DNA of 64,000 bases. It comes from Acidobacteriota bacterium (lineage in GTDB: Bacteria > Acidobacteriota > Thermoanaerobaculia > Gp7-AA8). Location of the stretch: the NCBI GenBank assembly GCA_021325515.1, contig JAJPHC010000032.1:47341-111340 (forward strand). Reading direction: 5' to 3'. The notes below the pieces were generated by a model. The model saw only the letters and a program-made list of their open reading frames with translations. It made no database searches and had not been told where the DNA came from. This document shows positions 36,408 to 44,540 of the stretch, one piece after another. Numbering within the stretch: position 1 is the first letter of the stretch; every line of letters starts with the position of its first letter. The position numbers and the translations under genes are program-made.

Positions 36408-37949
36408 ATGTCCAGGAAATCTCTGTCTCTACGCGGTGCCCTGCTCTTGATCGGAGCGATTGCGTTCTCTGTCCCCGCATTCGCATCCAGCCATCGTGAG
36501 GCGCTGTCGGTACTCAACGAACCATGCGCTGACAACACCGACACGTTCGCGTGGGTGTCGAACAGCACGCACGACAAGCTGTACCTCATCATGGATTTCA
36601 ATCCGCTCCACGAGCCGGGCCAGGGCAACCAGGGCTTCCGCGCGTGCGACGGCTATCGCTACGAGTTCCACATCGGCAAAGGCACGAGCCTGAAGGACGA
36701 AGCGGTCTACCGCATCGAGTTCCAGAAGTCTCTGCCTGCAACGGCGGCACCGAAGCCGACCGATGGCGTCGGCGGCGGCAACGAGCTGCTGTGGCAGCTC
36801 ACCGGCGGCACCGAGACGATGACGGTCACGCGCATCATGGCGCCCGGCCAGCCCACGCCCAAGGTGCTCGGCGAAAACCTCAAGGTTCTTCCGAACAACC
36901 ACGGCCCGCAGACCGATCGCCTCGTCTACGGCCTCGGTGCATTCAAGGGGTATGACTCCGGCGACAAGACTTCGCGCGACACCGGTCTCTACAACCAGGA
37001 CTTCATCGACACTTACATTCAGAGCCTCAACAACGGCGGCCGCATCATCGCCGGGCAGTTCGACGATCCCTATCAGCTCGACGAGAAAGGCATCTTCGAC
37101 CTGGTGAACCTGAACAAGGGCGATCTCGGCGGAATCGCCGGCGCGCGCAGCACTCCGGCCGAAGACGTCTTCACCGGCTTCAACATCTTCTCGATCGCGC
37201 TCGAGATTCCGACCGCAGAGCTCTTCCCGAACGGCATTCCTCACAACGGCACGCTGCAGGCGCAGTCGACCGACGCGCTGCTGCGCGTGTGGGCCGGCAT
37301 CTATCGCCAGGCGACGCAGACCGTCGACCCGACGAACAACATCACGGGACTCCGCGGCTCGGGCAACTACGTGCTCGTCGGCCGCAACGCGCTTCCGCTG
37401 TTCAACGCGGGCCTCGTCGGCACCGCGCGCCAGGGCCTCTATCTCCACACCGACCCGATGAAGGACGTGACGCGCTTCGGCAACGACGTGCTCTTCCCGG
37501 TTCTCGTGCGCGATCTCGACACGCTCGGCGTGTACAAGGCGCTCGGGGTTCCTCCGGCGACCGTCACAACGCTCAAGGGACCGCGTCTGGACATCATCAA
37601 CGCGATCAACCTCGGCCGTCCGATTCCGGTCGCCGATGGCTCGACGGGTGACGTCATCACGCTCGATGCGTCGATCGACTCGTCGTTCCCGAACGGCCGC
37701 CGTCTCGGCGGCGGCGCGAAGCCGAACATGCATCAGGTGAACGTCAACACGGTTCTCATCAGCCTCATCGCCGCCGGCGATCCGGCTGCAGGACTCGCGA
37801 AGGGCGTCGAGACGAACGACGAAGATTTCCTGCCGCGCTTCCCCTTCCTCGCGCCGGCGCACCAGGGACTGCTGCAGGGTCACGGTGGAACGAACACGAT
37901 CGTCGATGTCGTGCCGCCCAACCCGACGACGCCGCAGCCCTGCCAGTAG
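36408..37949 (+). CDS. DUF4331 secreted protein
   Basis: The 513-residue protein has a signal peptide (ALLLIGAIAFSVPAFA) followed at once by SSHREA, the conserved start of mature DUF4331 proteins, then DNTDTFAWVS and LYLIMDFNPLHEPGQG. Family blocks such as GGRIIAGQFDDPYQLDEKG, ALEIPTAELFP and FGNDVLFPVLVRD appear later, and the C-terminus has NEDFLPRFPFLAPAHQG-like sequence. DUF4331 proteins are secreted or outer-membrane-associated and have no known activity. GGAGGAGAAAGT gives an excellent ribosome binding site. The next gene follows 24 bases on and is probably co-transcribed. Confidence 0.92.
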   Translation: MSRKSLSLRGALLLIGAIAFSVPAFASSHREALSVLNEPCADNTDTFAWVSNSTHDKLYLIMDFNPLHEPGQGNQGFRACDGYRYEFHIGKGTSLKDEAVYRIEFQKSLPATAAPKPTDGVGGGNELLWQLTGGTETMTVTRIMAPGQPTPKVLGENLKVLPNNHGPQTDRLVYGLGAFKGYDSGDKTSRDTGLYNQDFIDTYIQSLNNGGRIIAGQFDDPYQLDEKGIFDLVNLNKGDLGGIAGARSTPAEDVFTGFNIFSIALEIPTAELFPNGIPHNGTLQAQSTDALLRVWAGIYRQATQTVDPTNNITGLRGSGNYVLVGRNALPLFNAGLVGTARQGLYLHTDPMKDVTRFGNDVLFPVLVRDLDTLGVYKALGVPPATVTTLKGPRLDIINAINLGRPIPVADGSTGDVITLDASIDSSFPNGRRLGGGAKPNMHQVNVNTVLISLIAAGDPAAGLAKGVETNDEDFLPRFPFLAPAHQGLLQGHGGTNTIVDVVPPNPTTPQPCQ

Positions 37950-37973
37950 TCATCACAAATGAGGAGAACGACC

Positions 37974-38741
37974 ATGAAGAAACTACTCTCGCTCACGATT
38001 CTGGCGCTCGCGGTCTCGGCGCCGATGTTCGCCCAGCACACTCCGCGCGTCGCGAATGAAGGCTTCGCGTCGGACTTCCAGACGCTGCCTGTCGTCACGA
38101 CGGTTCAGGGTGTCGGCAGCACGTTCCAGTCGTACGTCTCGATCTTCAATCCGACATCGTCGGCGTACTCGGTAACGGCCACGTTCTATGACAACACCGG
38201 CACGTCGAAGACGGCGCAGATCAACCTCGCCGCGGGGCAGGTGAAGACCTACGACAACTTCCTCACCGAACTGTTCGGCCTCTCCAACACCGCGGGCTCC
38301 GTGACGTTCTCGAGCCCGAACTCGACGGGCGGACAGCACAACAACCGCTTCATCATCGACTCGGAGATCTGGACGGGCGGCGGCACGCGCTACGGCCAGT
38401 CGATTCCGGCGCTGGAGTTCGCGGGCACGAGCTCGCGTTCGTTCGCGCCCGGCATCAGCGTCGACTCTTCGCGCCGCTCGAACGCCGGCTGCTTCAACCA
38501 GAGCGATTCGACGAACACGGTGAAGATCAGCGTGCTCGACTCGACCGGCCAGACGACGGTCGGTTCGACGACGCTGACGCTCGCGCCGCACGCGTGGGGC
38601 CAGACCTCGCTCTCCGCATTCGTCGTGACGAACGGCATCGCGCAGTTCGATCCGTCGGACAACGCGGTGTGCTACGCGGTCGTCGTGCTCAACGCGACGA
38701 ACGACGGACGCTTCATCACCTCATCCGAATATCAGCCGTAA
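37974..38741 (+). CDS. Secreted beta-rich protein of unknown function
   Basis: The 255-residue protein starts with a signal peptide (KKLLSLTILALAVSAPMFAQ). The mature part is rich in Ser, Thr, Gly and Asn, with repeated beta-strand patterns such as FQSYVSIFNPTSSAYSVTAT and VKISVLDSTGQTTVGSTTLT, resembling Ig-like or choice-of-anchor surface proteins. GAGGAGAACGACC lies in front of this ATG, which favours it over an ATG at 37959. It has only two cysteines. Its coupling to DUF4331 suggests a shared surface role. Confidence 0.75.
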   Translation: MKKLLSLTILALAVSAPMFAQHTPRVANEGFASDFQTLPVVTTVQGVGSTFQSYVSIFNPTSSAYSVTATFYDNTGTSKTAQINLAAGQVKTYDNFLTELFGLSNTAGSVTFSSPNSTGGQHNNRFIIDSEIWTGGGTRYGQSIPALEFAGTSSRSFAPGISVDSSRRSNAGCFNQSDSTNTVKISVLDSTGQTTVGSTTLTLAPHAWGQTSLSAFVVTNGIAQFDPSDNAVCYAVVVLNATNDGRFITSSEYQP

Positions 38742-38760
38742 CCAACCCGGAGGGCCGCGC

Positions 38761-38766
38761 TACAAT
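38761..38766 (+). promoter_or_regulatory. -10 element just before the CusF-like gene
   Basis: TACAAT ends ten bases before the ATG at 38777, so the transcript may have almost no leader. No convincing -35 is visible. Confidence 0.4.
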
Positions 38767-38776
38767 CGCATCTCGC

Positions 38777-39100
38777 ATGCGACGTAGCGCGGCCCTCGTG
38801 TTTTGCCTCCTCTTCCTCCTCACCGCCTGCGGCGATCGCTCCCGAAAAGAAAAACCGCTCAGCGTTCCCGGCGAGAAGCTCTACACGCTCGAAGGAAAAA
38901 TCCTGGGGCGCGATGCCGCGGGGAATCTGCTGCGCATCGATCACAAGGCCATCCCCGGCTACATGGAAGCGATGGTGATGGAGTATCCGGTCCGCGGCGC
39001 GCAGGTGCAGTCGCTCCCCGCCGACCAGAGCAACATCACCGCGAAGCTGCACGTCACCGACAGCGCTTACTGGCTCACCGACATCAGGAAGGTGCCGTGA
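38777..39100 (+). CDS. CusF-like copper-binding lipoprotein
   Basis: The 107-residue protein is a lipoprotein: hydrophobic h-region, then LLTAC with the lipidated Cys18. The mature part has the periplasmic copper-binding CusF-like fold sequence GKILGRDAAGNLLRIDHKAI followed by PGYMEAMVMEYPV, whose His and Met residues correspond to the Cu(I) ligands. It may chaperone copper or belong to the copper-binding domain often linked to SCO1-type oxidase assembly factors. Its stop overlaps the start of the PilZ gene by one base, so the two are linked. Confidence 0.85.
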   Translation: MRRSAALVFCLLFLLTACGDRSRKEKPLSVPGEKLYTLEGKILGRDAAGNLLRIDHKAIPGYMEAMVMEYPVRGAQVQSLPADQSNITAKLHVTDSAYWLTDIRKVP

Positions 39101-39672
39101 TGGATGCAGGCGAAGAGCGGCGTCAATACACCCGGCTGAATCTCATGCGTCCACTCGACGGCTGGTTCGGCGACTACGCCGTGCGGCTGCTCGACGTGAG
39201 CGCGAGCGGCGCAATGGTCGATCTGGAGGAGCCGATCGAAATCGAAGCGCGCGCTTTGCTGCGCTTCTTCTGGCAGGGTGTGGAAGTGGAGATCCTCGCC
39301 GAGATCGCCCGCGCCAACGACAAGCGCCTCGGCCTCCGCTTCATCGAGGAATCGGAAACGCTCGACAAGCTCCTCGCCGCGTCGGTCACCGAGATCCTCC
39401 ACGTGCCGAACTTCATCTTCGAAACGCCGAACGCCGCGCTCATCGCCCGTCCTCTGACCTTCACGACATGGTCGTACGACGGCACGGCCTGGAAACAGCG
39501 CCCGTCGCTGATGCCCGATCAGCCAAACGACGGCTTCACGATCGCCGCACAGGAATCAGCCGAACAGGTCGCCGTGCTCTGCCGCACCTATCAGCATGGT
39601 GACGACGAAGCGAAGCGGCTCACGCGGCTGCTGGCGGAGCTGAGCGTGAAAAACGCGAGGATGGGACAATAG
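39100..39672 (+). CDS. PilZ-domain c-di-GMP-binding protein
   Basis: The 190-residue protein begins with a PilZ domain at about 5-105. The c-di-GMP ligand motifs are visible as RRQYTR (an RxxxR box, about 7-12) and DVSASGAMVD (a D-x-S-x-x-G box), separated by about 20 residues. The remaining 90 residues have no domain I recognise. PilZ proteins read out the c-di-GMP made by GGDEF enzymes, here possibly the one at 21312. The last codons run up to a family D repeat cluster. The ATG overlaps the preceding stop. Confidence 0.88.
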   Translation: MDAGEERRQYTRLNLMRPLDGWFGDYAVRLLDVSASGAMVDLEEPIEIEARALLRFFWQGVEVEILAEIARANDKRLGLRFIEESETLDKLLAASVTEILHVPNFIFETPNAALIARPLTFTTWSYDGTAWKQRPSLMPDQPNDGFTIAAQESAEQVAVLCRTYQHGDDEAKRLTRLLAELSVKNARMGQ

Positions 39673-39740
39673 GACCTATGGGACCTATGGGACCTATAGG
39701 GAGCTGCGGTTCCGCCTATCGGTCCCATAAGTCCCATCAG
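39661..39740. repeat. GGGACCTATAGGG repeat cluster (family D, left part)
   Basis: GACCTATGGGACC units and a GGGAGCTGCGGTTCCGCC core start inside the last codons of the PilZ gene. They are the left end of a 280-base repeat-rich region. Confidence 0.85.
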
Positions 39741-39796
39741 GACTGCCGGCACTGACGTTCCCGCTTCGATTTCCCTAACGCCCTCCTGCACCACCG
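39741..39796 (-). pseudogene. Detached copy of the 3' end of moeA
   Basis: These 56 bases are nearly identical to 39943-39998 within moeA (about 54 of 56 match), encoding VQEGVREIEAGTSVPAVLMG. They are 202 bases downstream of the original and are embedded in the same repeats, so a unit of moeA tail plus repeat has been duplicated in tandem. Confidence 0.85.
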
Positions 39797-39800
39797 GGAA

Positions 39801-39942
39801 CTACAGGACCTATAGGGAGCCGCGGTTCCGCCCATCGGTCCCATCGGTCCCATCGGTCCCATAAGTCCCATCAGGACCTATAGGGAGCTGCGGTTCCGCC
39901 CATCGGTCCCATCGGTCCCATCGGTCCCATAAGTCCCATCAG
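39801..39942. repeat. CCCATCGGTCCC repeat cluster (family D) at the moeA 3' end
   Basis: Two blocks each consist of GACCTATAGGGAG, CTGCGGTTCCGCCC and three or four CATCGGTCC units. The last part of moeA reads through the second block and its translation, LMGLMGPMGPMGPMGG, is a collagen-like tail. Confidence 0.85.
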
Positions 39943-41115
39943 GACTACCGGCACTGACGCTCCCGCTTCGATTTCCCTAACGCCCTCCTGCACCACCGCG
40001 AGACCATTGGCTCCGCGCATCGAGGTCGTGGCTCCTGAGCCCTGGACCAGCATCGGCTCGGCGACGAGATCTCCATCGCGCGGGTAGACCGCCACGCGCA
40101 CATACGTGCGGCGCTCGCTGCCGCGCAATGGCGCGGTCGTCTTCAGGTTCACGACCGGCGGCAGCACGCCGCTCATGCCCATCGCCCTGCGCAGCGCGGG
40201 AGCGACGAACAACGTGAAGGTGACCATGCAGGACACCGGATTGCCGGGCAGGCCGAAGAAGAGCCGCTCGCGCACGCGCGACAGGAACACCGGCTTTCCC
40301 GGCTTCATCGCCACGCGCCAGAACTTCGTCTCGCCGCCGAGCGCCTCGAGCGCATCTTTCACGAAGTCGTAAGCGCCGACGGAGACTCCGCCTGACGAAA
40401 TGACGTAGTCGCATTCGAGGGCGCGGTCGATCGCTGCGATCGTCGCCTCGCGCGAATCGCGCACGATCGACTGCGGCCGCGCGATCGCGCCGCACTCGCG
40501 CACGAGCGCCGAGAGCGTGTGCACATTCGAGTTCACGACGCGGCCGGCGCCGGCGTTCTCGCCGACATCGACGAGCTCGTCGCCCGTCGACAACACGGCG
40601 ACGACCGGCCTGCGCGCAACGAGCGCGCGGGCGCGGCGCGCCGTCGCAAGGACGCCGATCTCTCCCGCGCCGACCAGCGTGCCGCGCGTCAGCACGATGT
40701 CGCCGGCGTGCATGTCTTCGCCGCGGCGGCGGATGTTCGCTCCGCGCTTCACCGGCTCGTTGATGTTTACGACATCGAGTCCCTGATCGGTGATCTCGAT
40801 CTGGGCGACGGCATCCGCTCCTTCAGGAATCGGCGCGCCGGTCATGATGCGCATCGCCGTTCCCGCTTCGACGCATGCCGTCGCGACGGATCCCGCGCGA
40901 ACTTCGCCGATCACGCGCCGCGGGCCGCTGTCGCCGGCGCGGATCGCATAGCCATCCATTGCCGAGTTGTCGGCCAGCGGCACGTCCGCGGCCGCGGCGA
41001 CATCCTCGCGCAGCACGCGGCCGTGCGTTTCGCCGAGCGCAACCTCCTCGCTCTCGATGAGCGGGACTTCCGCGAGCAGGCGCTGCTGCGCCTCTTCAAC
41101 CGTCAGCATCGTCAA
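39871..41115 (-). CDS. moeA: Molybdopterin molybdenumtransferase MoeA
   Basis: The 414-residue enzyme inserts molybdenum into molybdopterin. Its features include DNSAMDGYAIRAGD at about 48-61, the SGGVSVGAYDFVKDAL segment in domain III, and LPGNPVSCMVTFTLFVAPA. The last 25 residues (LMGLMGPMGPMGPMGGTAAP) are translated from a family D repeat and are not part of the normal fold. Its start overlaps by four bases the end of the substrate-binding protein gene of an ABC transporter, an unexpected operon partner for MoeA. A tail copy lies at 39741. Confidence 0.93.
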   Translation of the reverse strand: MTMLTVEEAQQRLLAEVPLIESEEVALGETHGRVLREDVAAAADVPLADNSAMDGYAIRAGDSGPRRVIGEVRAGSVATACVEAGTAMRIMTGAPIPEGADAVAQIEITDQGLDVVNINEPVKRGANIRRRGEDMHAGDIVLTRGTLVGAGEIGVLATARRARALVARRPVVAVLSTGDELVDVGENAGAGRVVNSNVHTLSALVRECGAIARPQSIVRDSREATIAAIDRALECDYVISSGGVSVGAYDFVKDALEALGGETKFWRVAMKPGKPVFLSRVRERLFFGLPGNPVSCMVTFTLFVAPALRRAMGMSGVLPPVVNLKTTAPLRGSERRTYVRVAVYPRDGDLVAEPMLVQGSGATTSMRGANGLAVVQEGVREIEAGASVPVVLMGLMGPMGPMGPMGGTAAPYRS

Positions 41116-41966
41116 CGAAGGGCCTCGCGCGCGACCGCCGCCACGTCGCGCTTCTTTCCATCGACCTCGAAATTGAGGCGGCGCATCGCGGCGTCGTCAA
41201 ACTGGCCGCGCAGCGACTCAAGCGCTTTCGATGCGCCGGCGCACTTCCTGTCGATGTCCTTTCGGTACACGATCGCCGCATCGTAGCGCGGGAAGTAATG
41301 ACGATCGTCTTCGAGCGCGACGAGCCCGAGCGACTCGATGAGTCCATCCGTCGAGTTGCCGGCGATCAGATCGACTTCCTTCGACGCGAGCGCCTTGTAC
41401 GTGAGGCCGAGGTCCATCGTCTTCGGCGGTTTCGCCAGGTTCAGCGCATAGGCGTGAAGGAGACCATTCCAGCCATCCGGCCTCTCGACGAACTCATAGC
41501 CAAATCCAGGCTGATAGCGATCGGCCACCTTCTGCAGATCGGAGATCGTGCGCAGACCGAACTGCTTCGCATCATCGCGGCGAACGATCATCGCGAACGT
41601 GTTGTTGAAGCCGAGAGGCGGCCCCCAGTGCAATCCGCGCTTCGCGTATGCGGCGGCGACGTTCGCCTTCGGCTGCTTGAGGATTGCCTCGAGGGCCGTG
41701 CCTGAATACTCGACGTACGCATCGAGCGCGCCCGAGGTCATCGCCGAATCGCAGACGAACGTGCCGCCCATGTTCAGCTTCCGATCGACCGTGCAGCCCG
41801 CGCGCTCCAGTTTCTGCGCCACGAGCTCGCCAAGGATGACGGACTCCGTGAAGTTCTTGGAGCCGACGACGATGGGCGACTTCTGCGCACAGCCGGCAAC
41901 GAGCAGCGGAAGCAGCATCAGCGACGTGCGAACGAGGCGTCCGCACTCGACAAACTTTCTCACCAT
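41112..41966 (-). CDS. Osmoprotectant-type ABC transporter substrate-binding lipoprotein
   Basis: The 284-residue protein has a lipobox LVAGC with Cys26 and the OpuCC/YehZ-type pattern: IVVGSKNFTESVILGELVAQ, then SGALDAYVEYSGTALEAILK and the domain II segment TYKALASKEVDLIAGNSTDG. Members bind glycine betaine, choline or related quaternary ammonium compounds, but substrates vary. Its start overlaps the permease gene by seven bases and its end overlaps moeA by four. Confidence 0.87.
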   Translation of the reverse strand: MVRKFVECGRLVRTSLMLLPLLVAGCAQKSPIVVGSKNFTESVILGELVAQKLERAGCTVDRKLNMGGTFVCDSAMTSGALDAYVEYSGTALEAILKQPKANVAAAYAKRGLHWGPPLGFNNTFAMIVRRDDAKQFGLRTISDLQKVADRYQPGFGYEFVERPDGWNGLLHAYALNLAKPPKTMDLGLTYKALASKEVDLIAGNSTDGLIESLGLVALEDDRHYFPRYDAAIVYRKDIDRKCAGASKALESLRGQFDDAAMRRLNFEVDGKKRDVAAVAREALR

Positions 41967-42565
41967 CGCACCAGCTTACGCTCGACGGCGCTCAACACGA
42001 CGTCGGCAACGAGCGCCAGTGCCGCCGCGGGGAGCGCGCCCGCGAGGATCAGGTTCGTGTCCACCATGGCAACGCCGCGAAAGATGAACGTGCCGAGTCC
42101 GCCGCCGCCAACGGCCGCAGCAATCGTCGCGACGCCGATGGCCGTCACCGTCGCGATGCGGATGCCCGCCACGATCGACGGCATCGCCAGCGGCAGCTCG
42201 ACCTGGAGCAGCAGTTGGCGGCCGGTCATGCCCAGGGCGACACCCGCATCGCGAACGATGGGATCGACGCCTCGAATGCCGAGGAACGTGTTGCGAACGA
42301 TGGGAAGCAGAGAGTAGAGAATCAAAGCGACGATCGCCGTCCGCATGCCGATGCCGCCGATGAACGGCACGGGAATCAGAAATCCGAAGAGTGCGAGTGA
42401 GGGGATCGTCTGGATCGCATCGATGATCCGCAGCGCGATGCGCCCGGCGCGCGCATGCCGGGTGCAGTAGATGGCGAGCGGCACGCCGAGCACGATGGCG
42501 GCGCCGGTCGCGATCGCGACGATCAGCATGTGCTCACCCGTCGTGCGAAGAATCTCGACGGTCAT
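41960..42565 (-). CDS. Osmoprotectant-type ABC transporter permease
   Basis: The 201-residue membrane protein has five hydrophobic segments and the BPD-type permease motif RDAGVALGMTGRQLLLQVEL (the EAA loop, about 110-130), as in OpuCB/YehW. IGVATIAAAVGGGGLGTF follows, typical of this branch. Only one permease gene is present, so the transporter presumably works with a homodimer. It overlaps the ATPase gene by four bases. Confidence 0.88.
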   Translation of the reverse strand: MTVEILRTTGEHMLIVAIATGAAIVLGVPLAIYCTRHARAGRIALRIIDAIQTIPSLALFGFLIPVPFIGGIGMRTAIVALILYSLLPIVRNTFLGIRGVDPIVRDAGVALGMTGRQLLLQVELPLAMPSIVAGIRIATVTAIGVATIAAAVGGGGLGTFIFRGVAMVDTNLILAGALPAAALALVADVVLSAVERKLVRW

Positions 42566-43281
42566 GATGGCAAGCTCGCCGCCGCCACGAACTCGCGGAC
42601 CAGCTGCAACGACTGGTTAGGAAACGCGGAAGAAGGCGAATCGGAGACGATTCGCCCCTGGTCGAAGAGCACGATCCGTTCGCAGACGCGCATCGCCTCG
42701 ACGAGATCGTGAGTGACGAACACGATCGTCGCGTCGCTTCGCAGGGCGCGAAACGCATCCTGCAGCTCGCGCCGGACGATCGGATCGAGCGCGCCGAACG
42801 GCTCGTCGCAGAGGAGGATCGAAGGGTTCGCGACGATGGCCCGCGCGATTCCCACCCGCTGCTGTTCCCCTCCCGACAACGAGCGCGGATAGCGCGCGCC
42901 GAATTTTTCGACCGGCATCGCGATGCGCATCATCACGTCCGCGATCCGCTCCCGCGTCCGCCCTTCATCCCATTCGAGCAGGCGCGGAATCGTCGCGATG
43001 TTGTCGAACACCGTCTGGTGTGGAAAGAGACCCGAGCCCTGGATGATGTACCCCGTGCGGCGGCGCAACGCGACGAGGTCGGTCCGCGCGAGCGGCACGT
43101 CATCGATGAGCACCTCGCCTCGGGTTGGCACAACGAGGCCGTTGACGAGGCGCAGCGCCGTCGTCTTGCCGGCGCCGCTGCGGCCCACGAATGCGACTGA
43201 TTCTCCTGCGGCGATCTTCAACGAGACTCCGTCCAGCCGGGCAGAGACCGTGATGCCGCGAAGCTCGATCGAGGAGGACAC
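42562..43281 (-). CDS. Osmoprotectant-type ABC transporter ATP-binding protein
   Basis: The 239-residue ATPase has Walker A GRSGAGKTT near 33-41, the Q-loop YIIQGSGLFPHQTVFDNIA, the signature [18 protein letters not shown], Walker B ILLCDEPFGALD and the switch FVTHD. It resembles OpuCA/YehX but lacks the C-terminal CBS domains that sense ionic strength in OpuA-type systems. It is the first gene of the unit ATPase-permease-binding protein-moeA. Confidence 0.9.
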   Translation of the reverse strand: MSSSIELRGITVSARLDGVSLKIAAGESVAFVGRSGAGKTTALRLVNGLVVPTRGEVLIDDVPLARTDLVALRRRTGYIIQGSGLFPHQTVFDNIATIPRLLEWDEGRTRERIADVMMRIAMPVEKFGARYPRSLSGGEQQRVGIARAIVANPSILLCDEPFGALDPIVRRELQDAFRALRSDATIVFVTHDLVEAMRVCERIVLFDQGRIVSDSPSSAFPNQSLQLVREFVAAASLPS

Positions 43282-43318
43282 TTCTTCGATTGTAGGAGCT
43301 TCTTATGATCTTTCGGCG

Positions 43319-43384
43319 CCTCACCCCTGGCCCTTCTCCCCGCTTTGCGGGGCGAGGGGGACGTGGGAGGGGAGAGGGGGACAT
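43319..43384. repeat. CCCCTGGCCCTTCTCCCCGC repeat (family F, copy 1)
   Basis: TCACCCCTGGCCCTTCTCCC and GGGGCGAGGGGGACGTGGG form a G/C-rich inverted repeat between the divergent ABC ATPase and asd genes. A second copy is embedded in the RNA methyltransferase gene at 58621-58666. Confidence 0.85.
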
Positions 43385-43415
43385 GTAGAATCGCTTTTTG
43401 CAAGTGAGCTCAACG

Positions 43416-44540
43416 ATGACTGCAACGCTTTCCGCCGAATCACCCGTCTCTTCCGTCCGATCCGAACGCATTCCGGTTGCCGTCCTCGGCGCCACCGGAT
43501 CCGTCGGACAGCGCTTCGTGCAACTGCTGGAGAACCATCCCTGGTTCAGGCTGCACGAGCTCGTCGCATCGGAGCGGAGCGCCGAAAAGACGTATGCGGA
43601 AGCAGCCGACTGGCGCCTCGACACGCTGCTGCCGGAAGAAACGGCCGGCATGACGGTGAAGAAACTGGGCGCCGAGCTCGAGTCGGTCATTCTCTTTTCC
43701 GGTCTCGACTCGTCGGTCGCGGGTGAAGCGGAAGAGCATTACGCGAACCGCGGCGCGGTCATCGTGTCGAACTCGCGCAACCACCGGATGGATCCCGACG
43801 TGCCGCTGCTGATTCCGGAGATCAACGCCGATCACTGCGCGGCAATCGAGCGGCAGCGCAAGCGGCGCGGCGGCAAAGGCTACATCGTCACGAATCCGAA
43901 CTGCTCGACGATCGGCCTTGCGATGGCAATCGCGCCGATCCAGCAGCAGTACGGCATCGATTGCCTTCACGTCACCACGATGCAGGCGATCTCCGGCGCA
44001 GGCTATGCCGGCGTGGCGTCGTACGCGATTCTCGACAACGTGATTCCGTACATCGGCGGAGGCGAAGAGACGAAGATCGAGACCGAGCCGCGCAAGATCC
44101 TCGGCCGGTGGGACGGGGAGAAGTTCATCGACGCGAGCTTCACGATCTCCGCGCAGGTGAACCGCGTGCCGACGATCGACGGGCATCTGATGACGATCGC
44201 GCTCTCGCTCTGCAATCGCGCGGAGCTGCGCAAGTCGACGCCCATCGAAACGATCATCGACGGCATCGAGCTCTCCATCGAGTCGTACATCGGCGAGCCG
44301 CAACGCCTCGGGCTTCCGAGCGCGCCGCGCAATCCGCTGCACTACATCGATGCCGAGGATCGCCCGCAGCCTCGGCTCGATCGCGATCGGGAAAACGGAA
44401 TGAGCGTTTCCATCGGCCGCCTCCGTCCCGACCCGATTCTCGATCTCAAGATGGTGGCGCTGGTGCACAACACGATTCGCGGCGCCGCCGGGGCGGCGAT
44501 TCTCAACGCCGAACTCCTCGATGCGAAGGGCCTCTTGTGA
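43416..44540 (+). CDS. asd: Aspartate-semialdehyde dehydrogenase
   Basis: The 374-residue enzyme makes aspartate semialdehyde, the branch point to lysine, threonine and methionine. The NADP-binding loop VLGATGSVGQRF is near 24-35 and the active-site cysteine is in TNPNCSTIGLAM near 160. The archaeal/fungal-type sequence around RVPTIDGHLMTIALSL is present. The start ATG at 43416 is favoured over TTG at 43398; a possible -10, TAGAAT, lies at 43386. The stop overlaps the lysC start (GTGA). It heads a six-gene lysine operon. Confidence 0.93.
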   Translation: MTATLSAESPVSSVRSERIPVAVLGATGSVGQRFVQLLENHPWFRLHELVASERSAEKTYAEAADWRLDTLLPEETAGMTVKKLGAELESVILFSGLDSSVAGEAEEHYANRGAVIVSNSRNHRMDPDVPLLIPEINADHCAAIERQRKRRGGKGYIVTNPNCSTIGLAMAIAPIQQQYGIDCLHVTTMQAISGAGYAGVASYAILDNVIPYIGGGEETKIETEPRKILGRWDGEKFIDASFTISAQVNRVPTIDGHLMTIALSLCNRAELRKSTPIETIIDGIELSIESYIGEPQRLGLPSAPRNPLHYIDAEDRPQPRLDRDRENGMSVSIGRLRPDPILDLKMVALVHNTIRGAAGAAILNAELLDAKGLL

